From Ditylenchus dipsaci (Eukaryota > Nematoda > Chromadorea > Rhabditida > Anguinidae), in the NCBI GenBank assembly GCA_004194705.1, contig SADC01001222.1, positions 163,726 to 227,725 on the forward strand: a stretch of 64,000 bases of DNA, read 5' to 3'. The notes beneath the pieces were generated by a model, which made no database searches, was not told the origin of the DNA, and was given only the letters and a program-made list of their open reading frames with translations. A program made the position numbers and the translations under genes. Below, in pieces: positions 23,153-33,100 of the stretch. Each line of letters begins with the position of its first letter. Position 1 is the stretch's first letter.

Positions 23153-23429
23153 CTCTAAATGCATTTTGTTTAAGAGTCTTGCTCGGAATTATGTCTAAAA
23201 AATAATTGAAAAAATAAATGAGTGCGGCCAAATGAGTTGCGGCCATATGAGTGTGTACGAAAAAAATTGCTCCAAGCGGTCAGCCACTTGGTTTGGTTGT
23301 ACCCAGGTAGTCGTACCCAGGTTGGGGAACTCAGATAGTGTAGTGATACCCGGGTAGTAATATTTTGGTCTTGTAAAGAACTTTTAAAAGTTAGAATTTT
23401 TCTATGATCCAACCTCAATTATACTGAAT

Positions 23430-24510
23430 AACCCATGCATCAACAAAACTAAGTGGTCGTCCACTTGGAGCAAACATTTTTACGTTTTTCATGTTAAAAA
23501 GCTGCGCAGGTTCGATCCCACGTAGTGGCACGCTATTTTTTTAGCTTGTTTGGCCAGTTCTCGGGGCATTAGACTTTTTTGACGTCAGATTCAGAATCAC
23601 CGACCCAAATTACCCCTAGAACTAGAGACAGAAACAAGACAAGATCTTGGCCAAGATTTTGTCTTGTCTTGCCCCAATTTTGACTAAAAATCTTGTCTTG
23701 GGATCTTGCTTGGTCATTTCTAGAAATCTTGGTCTTGGTTTATGGTCAATCTTGTATGCAAAATTTACAAAACACCCGACAACACATTTTATCGTTTTTA
23801 AGGCCCATAGCATACCTGAATTCTGTTTTTGGGCTTCATACACGATTAAAAAATGGCGGGAAAGGACAATTTCGTCCCGCCCGCCGTCCCGAAATCCCGC
23901 CTGAACATTTTTCAACAATGTCCTGCCCGGTGTCTCGTCTGAAAAAGAATTATTCAAATTTCGTCCTGTGTCGTCCCATAAATGTCAAAATTGCATCTCT
24001 AATAAAACACACGTCAAACAAATAAAAAGCACAAGATCAAGAACAGGGAAAGATAGTGCGTAAATTTATGAAACACTAGCCACAAGTTTTGCTATAAAAA
24101 TTGCCACCTGTTGAAAATTGTCAAAATTGTCAAAACAGTCATTTTTCGGTTTAAGGAAACCTCGATTTAACGAAAATCTTGATTTAACGAACTTTTTTCA
24201 ACGCCTATTCTGCCAGTAATTAAATAAAATGACTAAAATTAACTCTTGATTTAACAAAACTCTCGATCTAACGAACATTTTTGCCGGTGTCCAAGGGTTC
24301 GTTGAATCGAGAGTTGCCTGTATAAATCTTGGTTTTTGGCCAAGATCTTCGCCAAGATCTTGATTGGCCGTTTTCAAAAATCATGCTCTTGGTCAAAATT
24401 TTAGCTAAAAATCTTGTCTTGGAATCTTGCTTGGTCCCCACTTTCTGTCTCTACCTAGAACTGGTCAAACAAGTCAAAATAAATACTATGTCATGTCTCA
24501 TGTGTCCCAA
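23430..24510. repeat. tRNA-like foldback half interrupted by a hAT MITE
   Basis: 23500-23622 carries the B box GGTTCGATCCCACGTAGTGG and the tail seen in the intact copies at 27345-27745 and 53985-54325. The tail resumes at 24454. Family A terminal hairpin sequence lies just before it, at about 23449-23470. Confidence 0.7.
23623..24453. mobile_element. Non-autonomous hAT-like element, 831 bp
   Basis: Ends TAGAGACAGAAA and TTTCTGTCTCTA; exact 8-bp duplication CCTAGAAC at 23615-23622 and 24454-24461. Subterminal blocks repeat CTTGGCCAAGATCTTG-like palindromic units. About 24150-24322 resembles a Tc1/pogo-type MITE (CTCGATTTAACGAA units ending CTGTATAA) inserted within it. No transposase. Confidence 0.85.
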
Positions 24511-24554
24511 AGTAAAAAAGACTTTGGGAGAAAAATCAATGGAACGAGCAAATA

Positions 24555-25485
24555 GCCGACTGCGGGAAAAATAAGAACGAATTTGAATGTGTACAAACTT
24601 GGGCTAAAGTGCCGAATCCTGGGAATGCCCGAAATCGGGGTTTGACTGCTTTTTTCGACGTTTTGGGTCCTGAAACGCAGGAAAAACATGTTTTTAGGGC
24701 GCGGAAAGACATTTTTGCAAAAAAAATTTTTTTCGAACCACAGGGGGGTATCATGGTTTTTTAGTCAAAATTTGAAAAATTTAAATTGGCGCCTTTTGAA
24801 TTTAAAAGGGATTAAGGGCTGTATAGGGAGGGGAAGGGAATAAAAGGGGGCCACTAATCACACAGGGCCCACTAACAAGAAGATGTTGAACATAGTTTTG
24901 AATACTGGGCCTACCGCATAAATAAACTCTGGTATGCATGCTTTTTCATGCATCCAGAGTCACTTTCGAGTGATTTGTGTCTAAGGTATGTGGGTGTGCG
25001 CATCTCAACTCCAAGCCCCCAAGCCCCCTGCGCCCCGAAGGGGGCGCAGGGGGCTTGAGAGTTAGAGATGCGCGCACACACTTACCTTAGACATGATTCG
25101 AGAAGTACTCTTGACCATAAAATGCATATAGAGTCTTTTTTTGCCACGGCCCAGTTGAAAAACATGGTGAGGCAGTCGAAGAATATAGATAATCAAATTT
25201 ATAATGTTCTGCCATAAAAGTGGCCCCCTTTTATTCCCTTCCCCTCCCAATACAGCCCTTATTCCCTTTTAAATTCAAAAGGCGCCAATTTAAATTTTTC
25301 AAATTTTGACTAAAAAACCATGATACCCCCCCTGTGGTTCGAAAAAAATTTTTTTTGCAAAAATGTCTTTCCGCGCCCTAAAAACATGTTTTTCCTGCGT
25401 TTCAGGACCTAAAACGTCGAAAAAAGCAGTCAAACCCCGATTTCGGGCATTCCCAGGATTCGGCATTCCTGCCCAAACTTGGCGT
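24555..25485. repeat. Long foldback with structured core module
   Basis: Arms of about 400 bases pair across 24590-24880 and 25140-25485, with segments TTTGACTGCTTTTTTCGACG and AATTGGCGCCTTTTGAA on each side. The centre (24875-25140) is the module: hairpin CTCTGGTATGCATGC with its complement, hairpin CACTTTCGAGTG, then a long GC-rich hairpin (about 24990-25085) whose tip is GCGCCCC-GAAG-GGGGCGC. Both sides of that stem carry a 5' splice-site-like AAGGTATGTG or AAGGTAAGTG. Related copies are listed separately. Confidence 0.85.
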
Positions 25486-26602
25486 TCTGTTAAGACATTT
25501 CGTCAAAAAAGTCTCACATGAGACTTTTTGACGAAACGTCTTAACAGAAAGCCAAGTTTGTACACATTCAAATTCATTCTTATTTTCCCGCAGTCAGCTG
25601 TTATTGTTTTCAGTGTCTTAATTTCAAGCCTCAATAATTTTAGGTTCGGTGAAGGACTGGCTCTGGTTTGCTTTCGCTGGAATAACAGCCGGAACGAAAA
25701 ACAGGGAGGATTCGACCAGTCAGCTCAGCAGCAGCGTCCCAGGTTTTATCACTATCATCTAATTTTCGTTACCAAAGGTCTATTCTCAGCTCCGATGGAA
25801 GACTTTTGGATAGCAAGCTGTTCCGGTGTGGTTCTAGTTGTCCGGTGTGCTAGAAGCTGTACAAGCCACTGGATTCTTCGCCTCGTCTTCTCATCCACGA
25901 AATGACTGGAGAGTTCAAGGAAGTGCCTTCTTTTACTGCTCATGAATAGCTCGACAAGTAAGTTTTGCTCAATTTTTGTAATTGCAGTTGACTTATTTTC
26001 CGATGTTTAGTGGAGTTAGTTGTGGCATGAGCTTCCGAGTGTGAAACTAAGCGTCTCTGGTCAGCAAAACCATAAGGATAAGAATTTGAAGTGGTGCGTC
26101 TCTCCAAATCATGCATGCTCAGCTGTCAGCGCCTCGGTCTGCAATGTGGCTTCTGAATGCAGTGGAACAACGGCTCTCGATTTTCTGCGCTCGTGGCTGA
26201 AGGCAGTTATATAGAAAAAAGATGTTGTTACTTGCAAAATCTATTTGTTTATTGTAATTGAAGCCCAAGGGGCTTTGTTGACTATGTTGTTAGTCTTCCA
26301 TCGGAGCTGAGAATAGACATTTGGTAACGAAAATTAGATGATAGTGATACAAACCTGGGACGCTGCTTCTGAGCTGACTGGTCGAATCACCCCTGTTTTT
26401 CGTTCCGGCTGTTATTCCAGCGAAAGCAAACCAGAGCCAGCCCTTCACCGAACCTAAAATTATTGAGGCTTGAAATTAAGACACTGAAAACAACAACAGC
26501 TGACTGCGGGAAAAATAAGAATGAATTTGAATGTGTACAAACTTGGCTTTCTGTTAAGACGTTTCGTCAAAAAAGTCTCATGTGAGACTTTTTGACGAAA
26601 CG
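25486..26602. repeat. Foldback element with hairpin ends (TTTCGTCAAAAAGTCTCA type)
   Basis: Arms of about 310 bases: 25500-25805 pairs with 26290-26602 almost base for base. Each end is itself a hairpin, TTTCGTCAAAAAAGTCTCA followed by its complement (25497-25540 and 26560-26602). The central 480 bases are unique and contain a short frame at 26020-26214 (Cys/Trp-rich, MWHELPSVKLS start) and a GTAAGT donor at about 25957. It may be a foldback transposon with a small decayed gene; the product is not recognised. Confidence 0.75.
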
Positions 26603-26965
26603 CCCCTATGCCGTACCGATTTACCAACAGCGATAAATATAATTAGTTTTGATAACAATCCTCTCAAGACAAATTCGGAGGTTCATTTTGGTCAATTTAC
26701 TGGGGTTCAATTTGTAGAGGTTTAATATACCTAGAGCTAATTATGGTCAATTGGTAATTGCTCGAGCAATATTTTGATAGCAACTGCTCTGAGCTCGGTC
26801 CGTGACAATTCGTCACCTCGGCCGATTCGTCACTCGGGACGATTCGCCACCTTCTACTAAAATGGGACGATTCGTCACCTACCAATAAAACCGGAAAATT
26901 CGTCACCTCCCAACAAAATGGGACAATTAGTCACCTATTAATAAAACCGGACGATTCGTCACCTA

Positions 26966-27140
26966 TTTCTAATTAGCATAGTAACTGTGCGATTTACAAC
27001 AATTACACATTAATAATGGTCTAATAGATGTTTCATCGTTAAAAATTGCCACCTCGGGCATTTATTTGCCAAAAATATAACAACAAAAACTAAACATCAA
27101 TGAACATCAATAATCAATAAACATCAACATCAAATAACAA
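26966..27140. other. Interior of the Mutator-like element, no feature
   Basis: AT-rich, with repeated AACATCAA trinucleotide-like runs at 27080-27130 that may be the 3' untranslated part of the decayed transposase gene. Confidence 0.35.
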
Positions 27141-27141
27141 C

Positions 27142-27296
27142 TCAATCATTGATCCATAATAAAGTTATAGGCCAGTCCCGAAGATATTCCAGGAGGTCTA
27201 GGTCTTCTGGATCAGTTCTTGCATATTGCTGCACCTTCTTTAGAATTCTGTCATCGGCATCATAGTACTTCTTTCGTTTCTTTTCAGGCTGAAGTC
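27142..27296 (-). pseudogene. Probable MULE transposase C-terminal exon
   Basis: A minus-strand exon after a CAG acceptor reads KKRKKYYDADDRILKKVQQY, then LLEYLRDWPITLLWIND and stop. Animal MULE transposases with FLYWCH fingers typically end in a charged helix followed by a LLEYLRGI-like motif, and this exon follows that pattern. The catalytic region was not found in the remaining interior, so the gene is a relic. Assignment rests on motif memory and is moderate. Confidence 0.5.
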
Positions 27297-27344
27297 CTGT
27301 CAAGCAATGTTAGTAGTGCATGTCGTGGAGCTGGATAATTTAGC

Positions 27345-27745
27345 ATTGCGGTGGTGATTAAAGCGGGAAGCCATTTCGGTTTGAAAAAGTGGCTTCCATG
27401 GCGCAGTGCGTAAGTGCTCGCGTTTTTGGCCCAAAATGGTGTTTTTTTAATGTTGCAGGTTCAATCCCACGTAGTGGCACACTATTTTTTATTGGCTTAT
27501 TCGGCCAGTTTAGAGGTAATTTGGGTCACTGATCCTGAATCTCGCGTCAAAAAAGTCTAATTGCCTCTAAACTGGCCAAACAAGCCAAAAAAAATAGTGT
27601 GCCCCTACGTGGGATTAAACCTGCAACATTAAAAAAACATCATTTTGGGCCAAAAAACGCGAGCACTTACGCACTGCGCCATGGAAGCCACTTTTCTAAC
27701 CTAAATGGCTTCCCCCCCCCCTTTAATCACCACCGAAATGCTAGA
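27345..27745. repeat. Double tRNA-like foldback (copy 1)
   Basis: A nearly perfect 400-base palindrome. Each arm is a tRNA-derived module: A-box-like TGGCGCAGTGCGTAAGTG, then B box GGTTCAATCCCAC; plus strand at 27396-27480, minus strand at 27600-27690. The joined tails (GGCTTATTCGGCCAGTTT and its complement) form the loop. Copies at 53985-54325 and, half only, at 23500-24510. A paired pol III promoter arrangement like this would allow convergent transcription into one hairpin. Confidence 0.8.
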
Positions 27746-28340
27746 TGACTAATTCGGTCATTTGCCACTGAATCTATATGACTGGTCGATATTACAGGGT
27801 TCGAGTCTTTCGCCCTTATACCTAATTAAGACCCTTGGTATTTGACTACCTTACATTTTACCTTATTCACCACTTACATAATACAAGGTTCGATCAGTCT
27901 TTCAACCCTGAACCTATACGACTGATTAATACTAGATGATATAAAACAGTCCATAACAATATTTGATGTATCCATTGAAAACGATAAGGAAATAATTAGT
28001 GGAAATAATATTAACAGATAGGAAAATTTAAGACCAAGAATGGCAAAGAAAACTGAGATGATGAATGAATAACTTTTAATAAAAGGGGCATACCAGCGTA
28101 TACCAGCAAGTTTTCAAAAATCGTCCTTGTTTTCACTCGTTCGAACTCGAATCTGATATTTATGACTTTATCCTACTTTTAAAAAGCAGGCAGAATACTT
28201 TCGTCGGGTCAGGTAGAATGCTTATAGAAAACGGTCATGAGAGAAAAAATCGGTGGTCCCCGCCTTAATTGCAGTGTAACTCGCTGGTATGACTCTTTTA
28301 GTTAAAAAAAGCATGAACGAGGAGCATTTTAAAATGAATT
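27746..28340. other. Interior of the Mutator-like element, no gene recognised
   Basis: Repeated short ATATGACTGGTCGATA-like words at 27765-27940; otherwise AT-rich and open in no long frame. Confidence 0.4.
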
Positions 28341-28699
28341 TTGAAAATATGTGACGAATCGTCCGGTTTTATTGATAGGTGACGATTCGCCCCATTTTAG
28401 TAAGAGGTGACGAATCGTCCCGAGTGAACGACACCCAACTGGCAGGACTCCCCAACTGGCAGCACCCAACTGGCAGCACCCGACTGGCAGGACTCCCAAC
28501 TGGCAGCACCCAACTGGCAGGACCCCCAACTGGCAGTACCCAACTGGCAGGACTCCCAACACCCAACTGGCAACGAACGAGGGTCAACTGCCGACGATTC
28601 TAACTGCCGACCCCAAACTGCCGACGAATTACCAAATTCTGATCAAAATTCAACTTTTAATTGAGTTTTAAGCGTCGCGAAATTTCGACTTTTTGCCTG

Positions 28700-28925
28700 T
28701 TTTACCATGTTTTTTCAACATGGGACTTGGCAAAAATAGCCTCTAAATGCATTTTATGATTAAGAGTCTTGCTCGGAATTATGTCTAAGGTAAGTGAGTG
28801 CGCGCATCTCTAACCAACCAAGCCCCTGCGCCTCCTTCGGGGCGCAGGGGGCTTGGTTGCTTGGGGTTGAGATGCGCACACACAGAGTTTATTTACGCAG
28901 TAGGGTCCAGTATTCAGAACTATGT
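28700..28925 (+). repeat. Core-module copy
   Basis: Contains GTCTAAGGTAAGTGAGTGCG, the GC-rich hairpin with tip CCTTCGGGG, and the partner GAGATGCGCAC. The following small hairpins are lost. Confidence 0.75.
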
Positions 28926-29580
28926 TCAACATCTCTCTTTTACCCTGGCAGCCCCCAACTGGCAGCCAAATTTTTCCTATATTTCCTAGACAAACAAATC
29001 ATTTTAAACTAGTAACACTAGAGTTGACCCAAAACTGCGGTTCCGGTTTACCAGTCCTTTTTCGGATCCCGATTCCGGTTCCTGTCCTCATCCAAATATC
29101 AATTCTAAGCCTAACTCTATCATGATTTTGCTCTTTCTTGGCTGACTTCAAACGCATATTTTCAACTTTTGGAGCTAATTTTTTGTGTTAAATACCAAAA
29201 TAAAAAAACACATGTAAAGCTGCAGCGATTAGTTTCAATAATACGTTTTTGAGACTCCGGTTTTGGTTTCGGCATAAATAAAATTACGATTCCGGCTGCT
29301 GTTTTTACAAAACTCAAATCCCGATTCCGCTGTTAGCAAAAGTCAAATTCTGGTTCCGGTCCAAATATCGATTTCGAGACAGCTCTAAGTAACACTATGT
29401 TATAGTAACACTAAGTCAAAATGTAAAACAAAACATTGATTCTCACGTAAAACCGTATAGGGAGTTGGGTTTGATAGTACTAAAATTTCGATTTCACACA
29501 CGCGTACTCGAAAAAAAATTCAGACCAGCGAGGGGGATATCCACCTACTCGAAGATACCTACCCAGAATATTGAGGTACA

Positions 29581-29769
29581 TACAGTCTGCTCTCGATAAA
29601 CTGGCACCCCTGGGGACCAGCCTGGGGTGCCAGTTTATCGGGGTGCCAGTTCAGTGGGATGTTACTTTGCCTAATTTCTCTGTCGGCCAGCCAAATAGGG
29701 CTTTTCAAAGTGCCAGTTTATCGAGGGTGCCAGTTTATTGAAGTGCCAGTTTAACGAGAGTAGACTGTA
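29581..29769. repeat. Tc1/pogo-like MITE (CAGTCTGCTCTCGATAAAC)
   Basis: Flanked by TA on both sides, with ends TACAGTCTGCTCTCGATAAA and the inverse ...GAGTAGACTGTA. The interior repeats CTGGCACCCC and its complement. Similar elements are at 42790-42948 and 32544-32950. Confidence 0.75.
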
Positions 29770-30130
29770 CCCCAGTCAAGACTACAAATTAAAAAAAGGC
29801 TGCCATTTGGGAGTCCTGCCAGTTGGGTGCTGCCAGTTGGGAGTCCTGCCAGTTGGGTGCTGCCAGTTGGGAATCCTGCCAGTTGGGATTTTACCTCCCG
29901 AGTGACGAATCGACCGAGGTGACGAATCGTCCGTGTCCGTCTGAGCTATGTCACCGTGCCACTAGAGCAAAGATGCCGCTATATCCAAGAGTAGCTACAT
30001 CGGTCTACCGATATATCGAGAAGTTTAAACTTTTAAATATAGCAGAGTGTCACTATAGCGAGTCCCGACTCGATTAATCGATTTCTTATCTATCTGATAG
30101 CATTATAATAACCTTTTGCAGATATCTCGC

Positions 30131-33100
30131 ATGGGTGCAAATACTTCGCAAAGCAACGTGAGAAAACCGTGTTCTCCACCGAAAAAGAACTACTACTCTA
30201 TGTTTTCGCAACCAATGCCAATGCAACATTCAACTGTGAAGAGAAGGAAAAGTAAGTTATTTTTATCCTCATTCCCTTATATAATTAGGGGACCGGCCAG
30301 TTAGCGATACGGTCAGTTAGCGATGGCCAGTTAGCGATGCTTTTTTAACGGTCAGTTAGCGATGGCCAGTTAGCGATGCTTTTTTTACGGTCAGTTAGCC
30401 ATAGTAAGTTAGCGATGCTTTCTTAACGGTCAGTTAGCTATAATCAACGAAATCCTTCACAGCCTTCACGACAACTTTTATTCAACCAAATGAACATAAC
30501 AACCGACACAACAATGGTTAGATTTATTTTGAGTTCTTTTTTCATTTCAAACATTTTTTTCATCTTGAACTTCGCCACATCGAAGTGGTTGGCTTGGTAT
30601 CGAATCCATCCCACCGGAGATTCCATGGCGCCAGTTTCAATTTTCTAAAAGGTCTTAAATAAGCCATCATCAGCAGAATAATATCATCCAGTCAACCTTG
30701 TCGACGAGGAAGGGAACAAAACGAGGAGTATCATTTGGCTGGAAGAGCACGAGTTTGTAGAGTTTGGCGGCCAGGAGGAGCTGCATGCTACTACCCCATT
30801 CCCGAGTTGCGAATATTTTCGGGCATATTGGCATATTAGAAATGAGTGAACAGAACAGAAACACCGTTGATAAAACGCTATTTAATTCACTGTCCCCACT
30901 GCTGTTGATTTCGATTATAGTTGAAATATTGTTTTGGGACGAAAATGACTTTTTGAGTTTTTGACTGACAATCGCTAACTCACCGTTAAAAAAGCATCGC
31001 TAACTGGCCATCTCTAACTGACCGTTTATAAAAGCATCGCTAACTGAACGTATCGCTAACTGGCCGTACACCATATAATTAATTAGTTTGAAAAATTTTA
31101 CAGTTAACGACTCATCCGACGACGAAGATAAGAGCATCAAGTCGCAACCAGCTGCAGCGGTCAGGAAGAATTACTCGACCACCTTCACTGGGAACTCTTT
31201 TTCCGCAGCAGTCAGCAAAATGGGTGGGAAATTGGATACAAGGTAGATATTCAAAGGCAGGGATAGACTCATGCTGGGCTAATGATCGGAAACTGCTGAT
31301 CTGGTCTAGGGTTCATGACCCGCGGGACGTCAAATTTCGACCCGTGTCCACCTTTTTTCACGATTTATATTTGTGAATAATCCCTATTGATTATAGAAAG
31401 GCAGCGATTCAAAGTGAGAGCGAAGAAGAAGACTCTGAACCTGGATGGCTGAGCAAGAAGCAAGGAGCCCATTTGCATGGATCAAGGACAGTCAGTCAAA
31501 AGAAAGCAAAACTGCCGCCGCCTCCCAAAACAAACTTCTTAGTCAAGCGTAGAGCTGTGCTGTCTTCGTCTGCTTCCGAAGCTTCATTTTCCGGCAATTC
31601 TGATGAAGATGAAGAAGAAGTGCAGGATTTCTTTGAGTCAGAAAAAGTAGGTTTTTAGATACTAGCTCTTTCATGTTGTGCTCGAATAGCTTCAGGGTAA
31701 AGGAGCGTTGAATGGCAGGAAGCGGGAGTCTCTCCCAAAGAAAACCAACAAAAAACCAGAAGGCAGAGGAGCTAAGATTCTTAGTGATGAGGACGAACGA
31801 GAAGAAGACACAAAGACTCCATCTAGCAGCAGTTCAGAAGAGGATAGCGCGCAAGAAAACGTATGAAATTTATTTATGTAAACATTCGAGTGTTTCTCAA
31901 AGTTAGTTACCGTATTTTCCCTATTAATCCCCCACTCTCTAATAATCCCCCACCATATGGACCTTATATCTCAGCCTAGAGCAAACATTTTGGAAATCTG
32001 TTTTCTGCGTTTTCTTGATTAGCACGAGCACTCGTGATTCCACTTTTCACATTTTGGTTGAGTACCCAAAAATCTCGAAATGGGCCTTAAATTTTCTGAT
32101 TTTAAGGGTTGTAAAATAATCACCCATGGGGGATTAATAGAGAAAATACGATACCGTAATTCCTCTAATAAGCCGCCCCCCCCCCTCTGGTTCAAAATCG
32201 TGTTCTTGGCATTGTGTTTTTGACCCATTTTTTGAAGACTCCTCTTTGGCAAGTTACCTTTCAATTTGTAGCCAGTGAGATGAGCTACAAAATAGATGGT
32301 GACTTGCCTAACAGTTTTTCAAAACATAGGTCAAAAACACAATGCCAGAAACCCGTTTTTTGAATTTAGGGGGGGGGCGGCTTATTAGAGGAATTACGGT
32401 ATATTGGTCAGGCGGTCTTAGATTAGAGGTCTCAAACGTTTACAATAATACTTCTCCTAAAAAATTACAATGGGATTATTTTTGTGCAAATATGTCATTT
32501 TGCTCGCATGCTGACGCCATTTTGAAGCAAAAAACATAATAGGGTCAGCCCTAGATTTAACGAGGAGTTCGTTCCCACCTCGGCCCGACACTTTTTTCAG
32601 CTCGATTTTGAAGCCTTTTGCCAATTGTCTCTGGTCAGTTCACTCCGAAATATCGCAAGGATTCCGATTTTGCCGATTGTTTCTTTAAATATAGGCAGTT
32701 TTGCCGAAAAGACCCGCGGGTACTCCCTACTTTGAAGAAGGGTGACGTTAAATTAAAGTTTTAAACATCTTTTCGGCAAAACTGTTGCTCTTAACAAAAC
32801 CGATCGGCGAAATCAGAATCCTTGCGATATTTCGGACTGGGCTGACGAAAGGCGACTGGCAAAAGGCTTCAAAAAATCGAGCTAAAAAAGTAGGGGACCC
32901 GGAGTGGAAACAAACTTTTTGGGTGTCGTTAAATCAAGGGTTGACTGTAGCTAAGAAAATATATTTCGACGTGGATACTGTGAAGAATGAAATTTACTTG
33001 TAGTTCTTTGAAGCAAATTTCACCGAAAAGCTTAAGAGAGAGCCCGTTTTATGGATATTTACAATTAGCTGTAGGCCTAAAACCGATTGTGGACAGCAGT

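Larger units (their letters stand above)
28432..29890. mobile_element. Nested element with CCCAACTGGCAG arrays at both ends
   Basis: Left end (28432-28615) repeats CCCAACTGGCAGCA or CCCAACTGGCAGGACT about eight times; right end (29805-29890) holds the inverse. It splits the right terminal array of the Mutator-like element. The interior contains core-module sequence at 28700-28925, a GTTCCGG-rich repeat at 29035-29380 and a Tc1/pogo-like MITE at 29581-29769. No coding region. Confidence 0.65.
26796..29939. mobile_element. Mutator-like element with nested insertions
   Basis: Terminal arrays of ACGATTCGTCACC (left, from CGGTCCGTGACAATTCGTCA) and the inverse GGTGACGAATCGTCC at the right. Exact 8-bp duplication TCTGAGCT at 26788-26795 and 29940-29947. 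The left array spans about 26796-26965; an inner right array is at 28345-28430 and an outer one at 29895-29939, split by a second element (28432-29890). A minus-strand exon at 27296-27142 looks like the carboxy end of a MULE transposase. Long repeated ends and an 8-9 bp duplication fit Mutator-like elements; a hAT origin is the alternative. Confidence 0.7.

Noticed and set aside
28329..28603. Frames with LPVGCCQLG repeats
   Set aside because: They translate the CCCAACTGGCAG terminal array of a mobile element.
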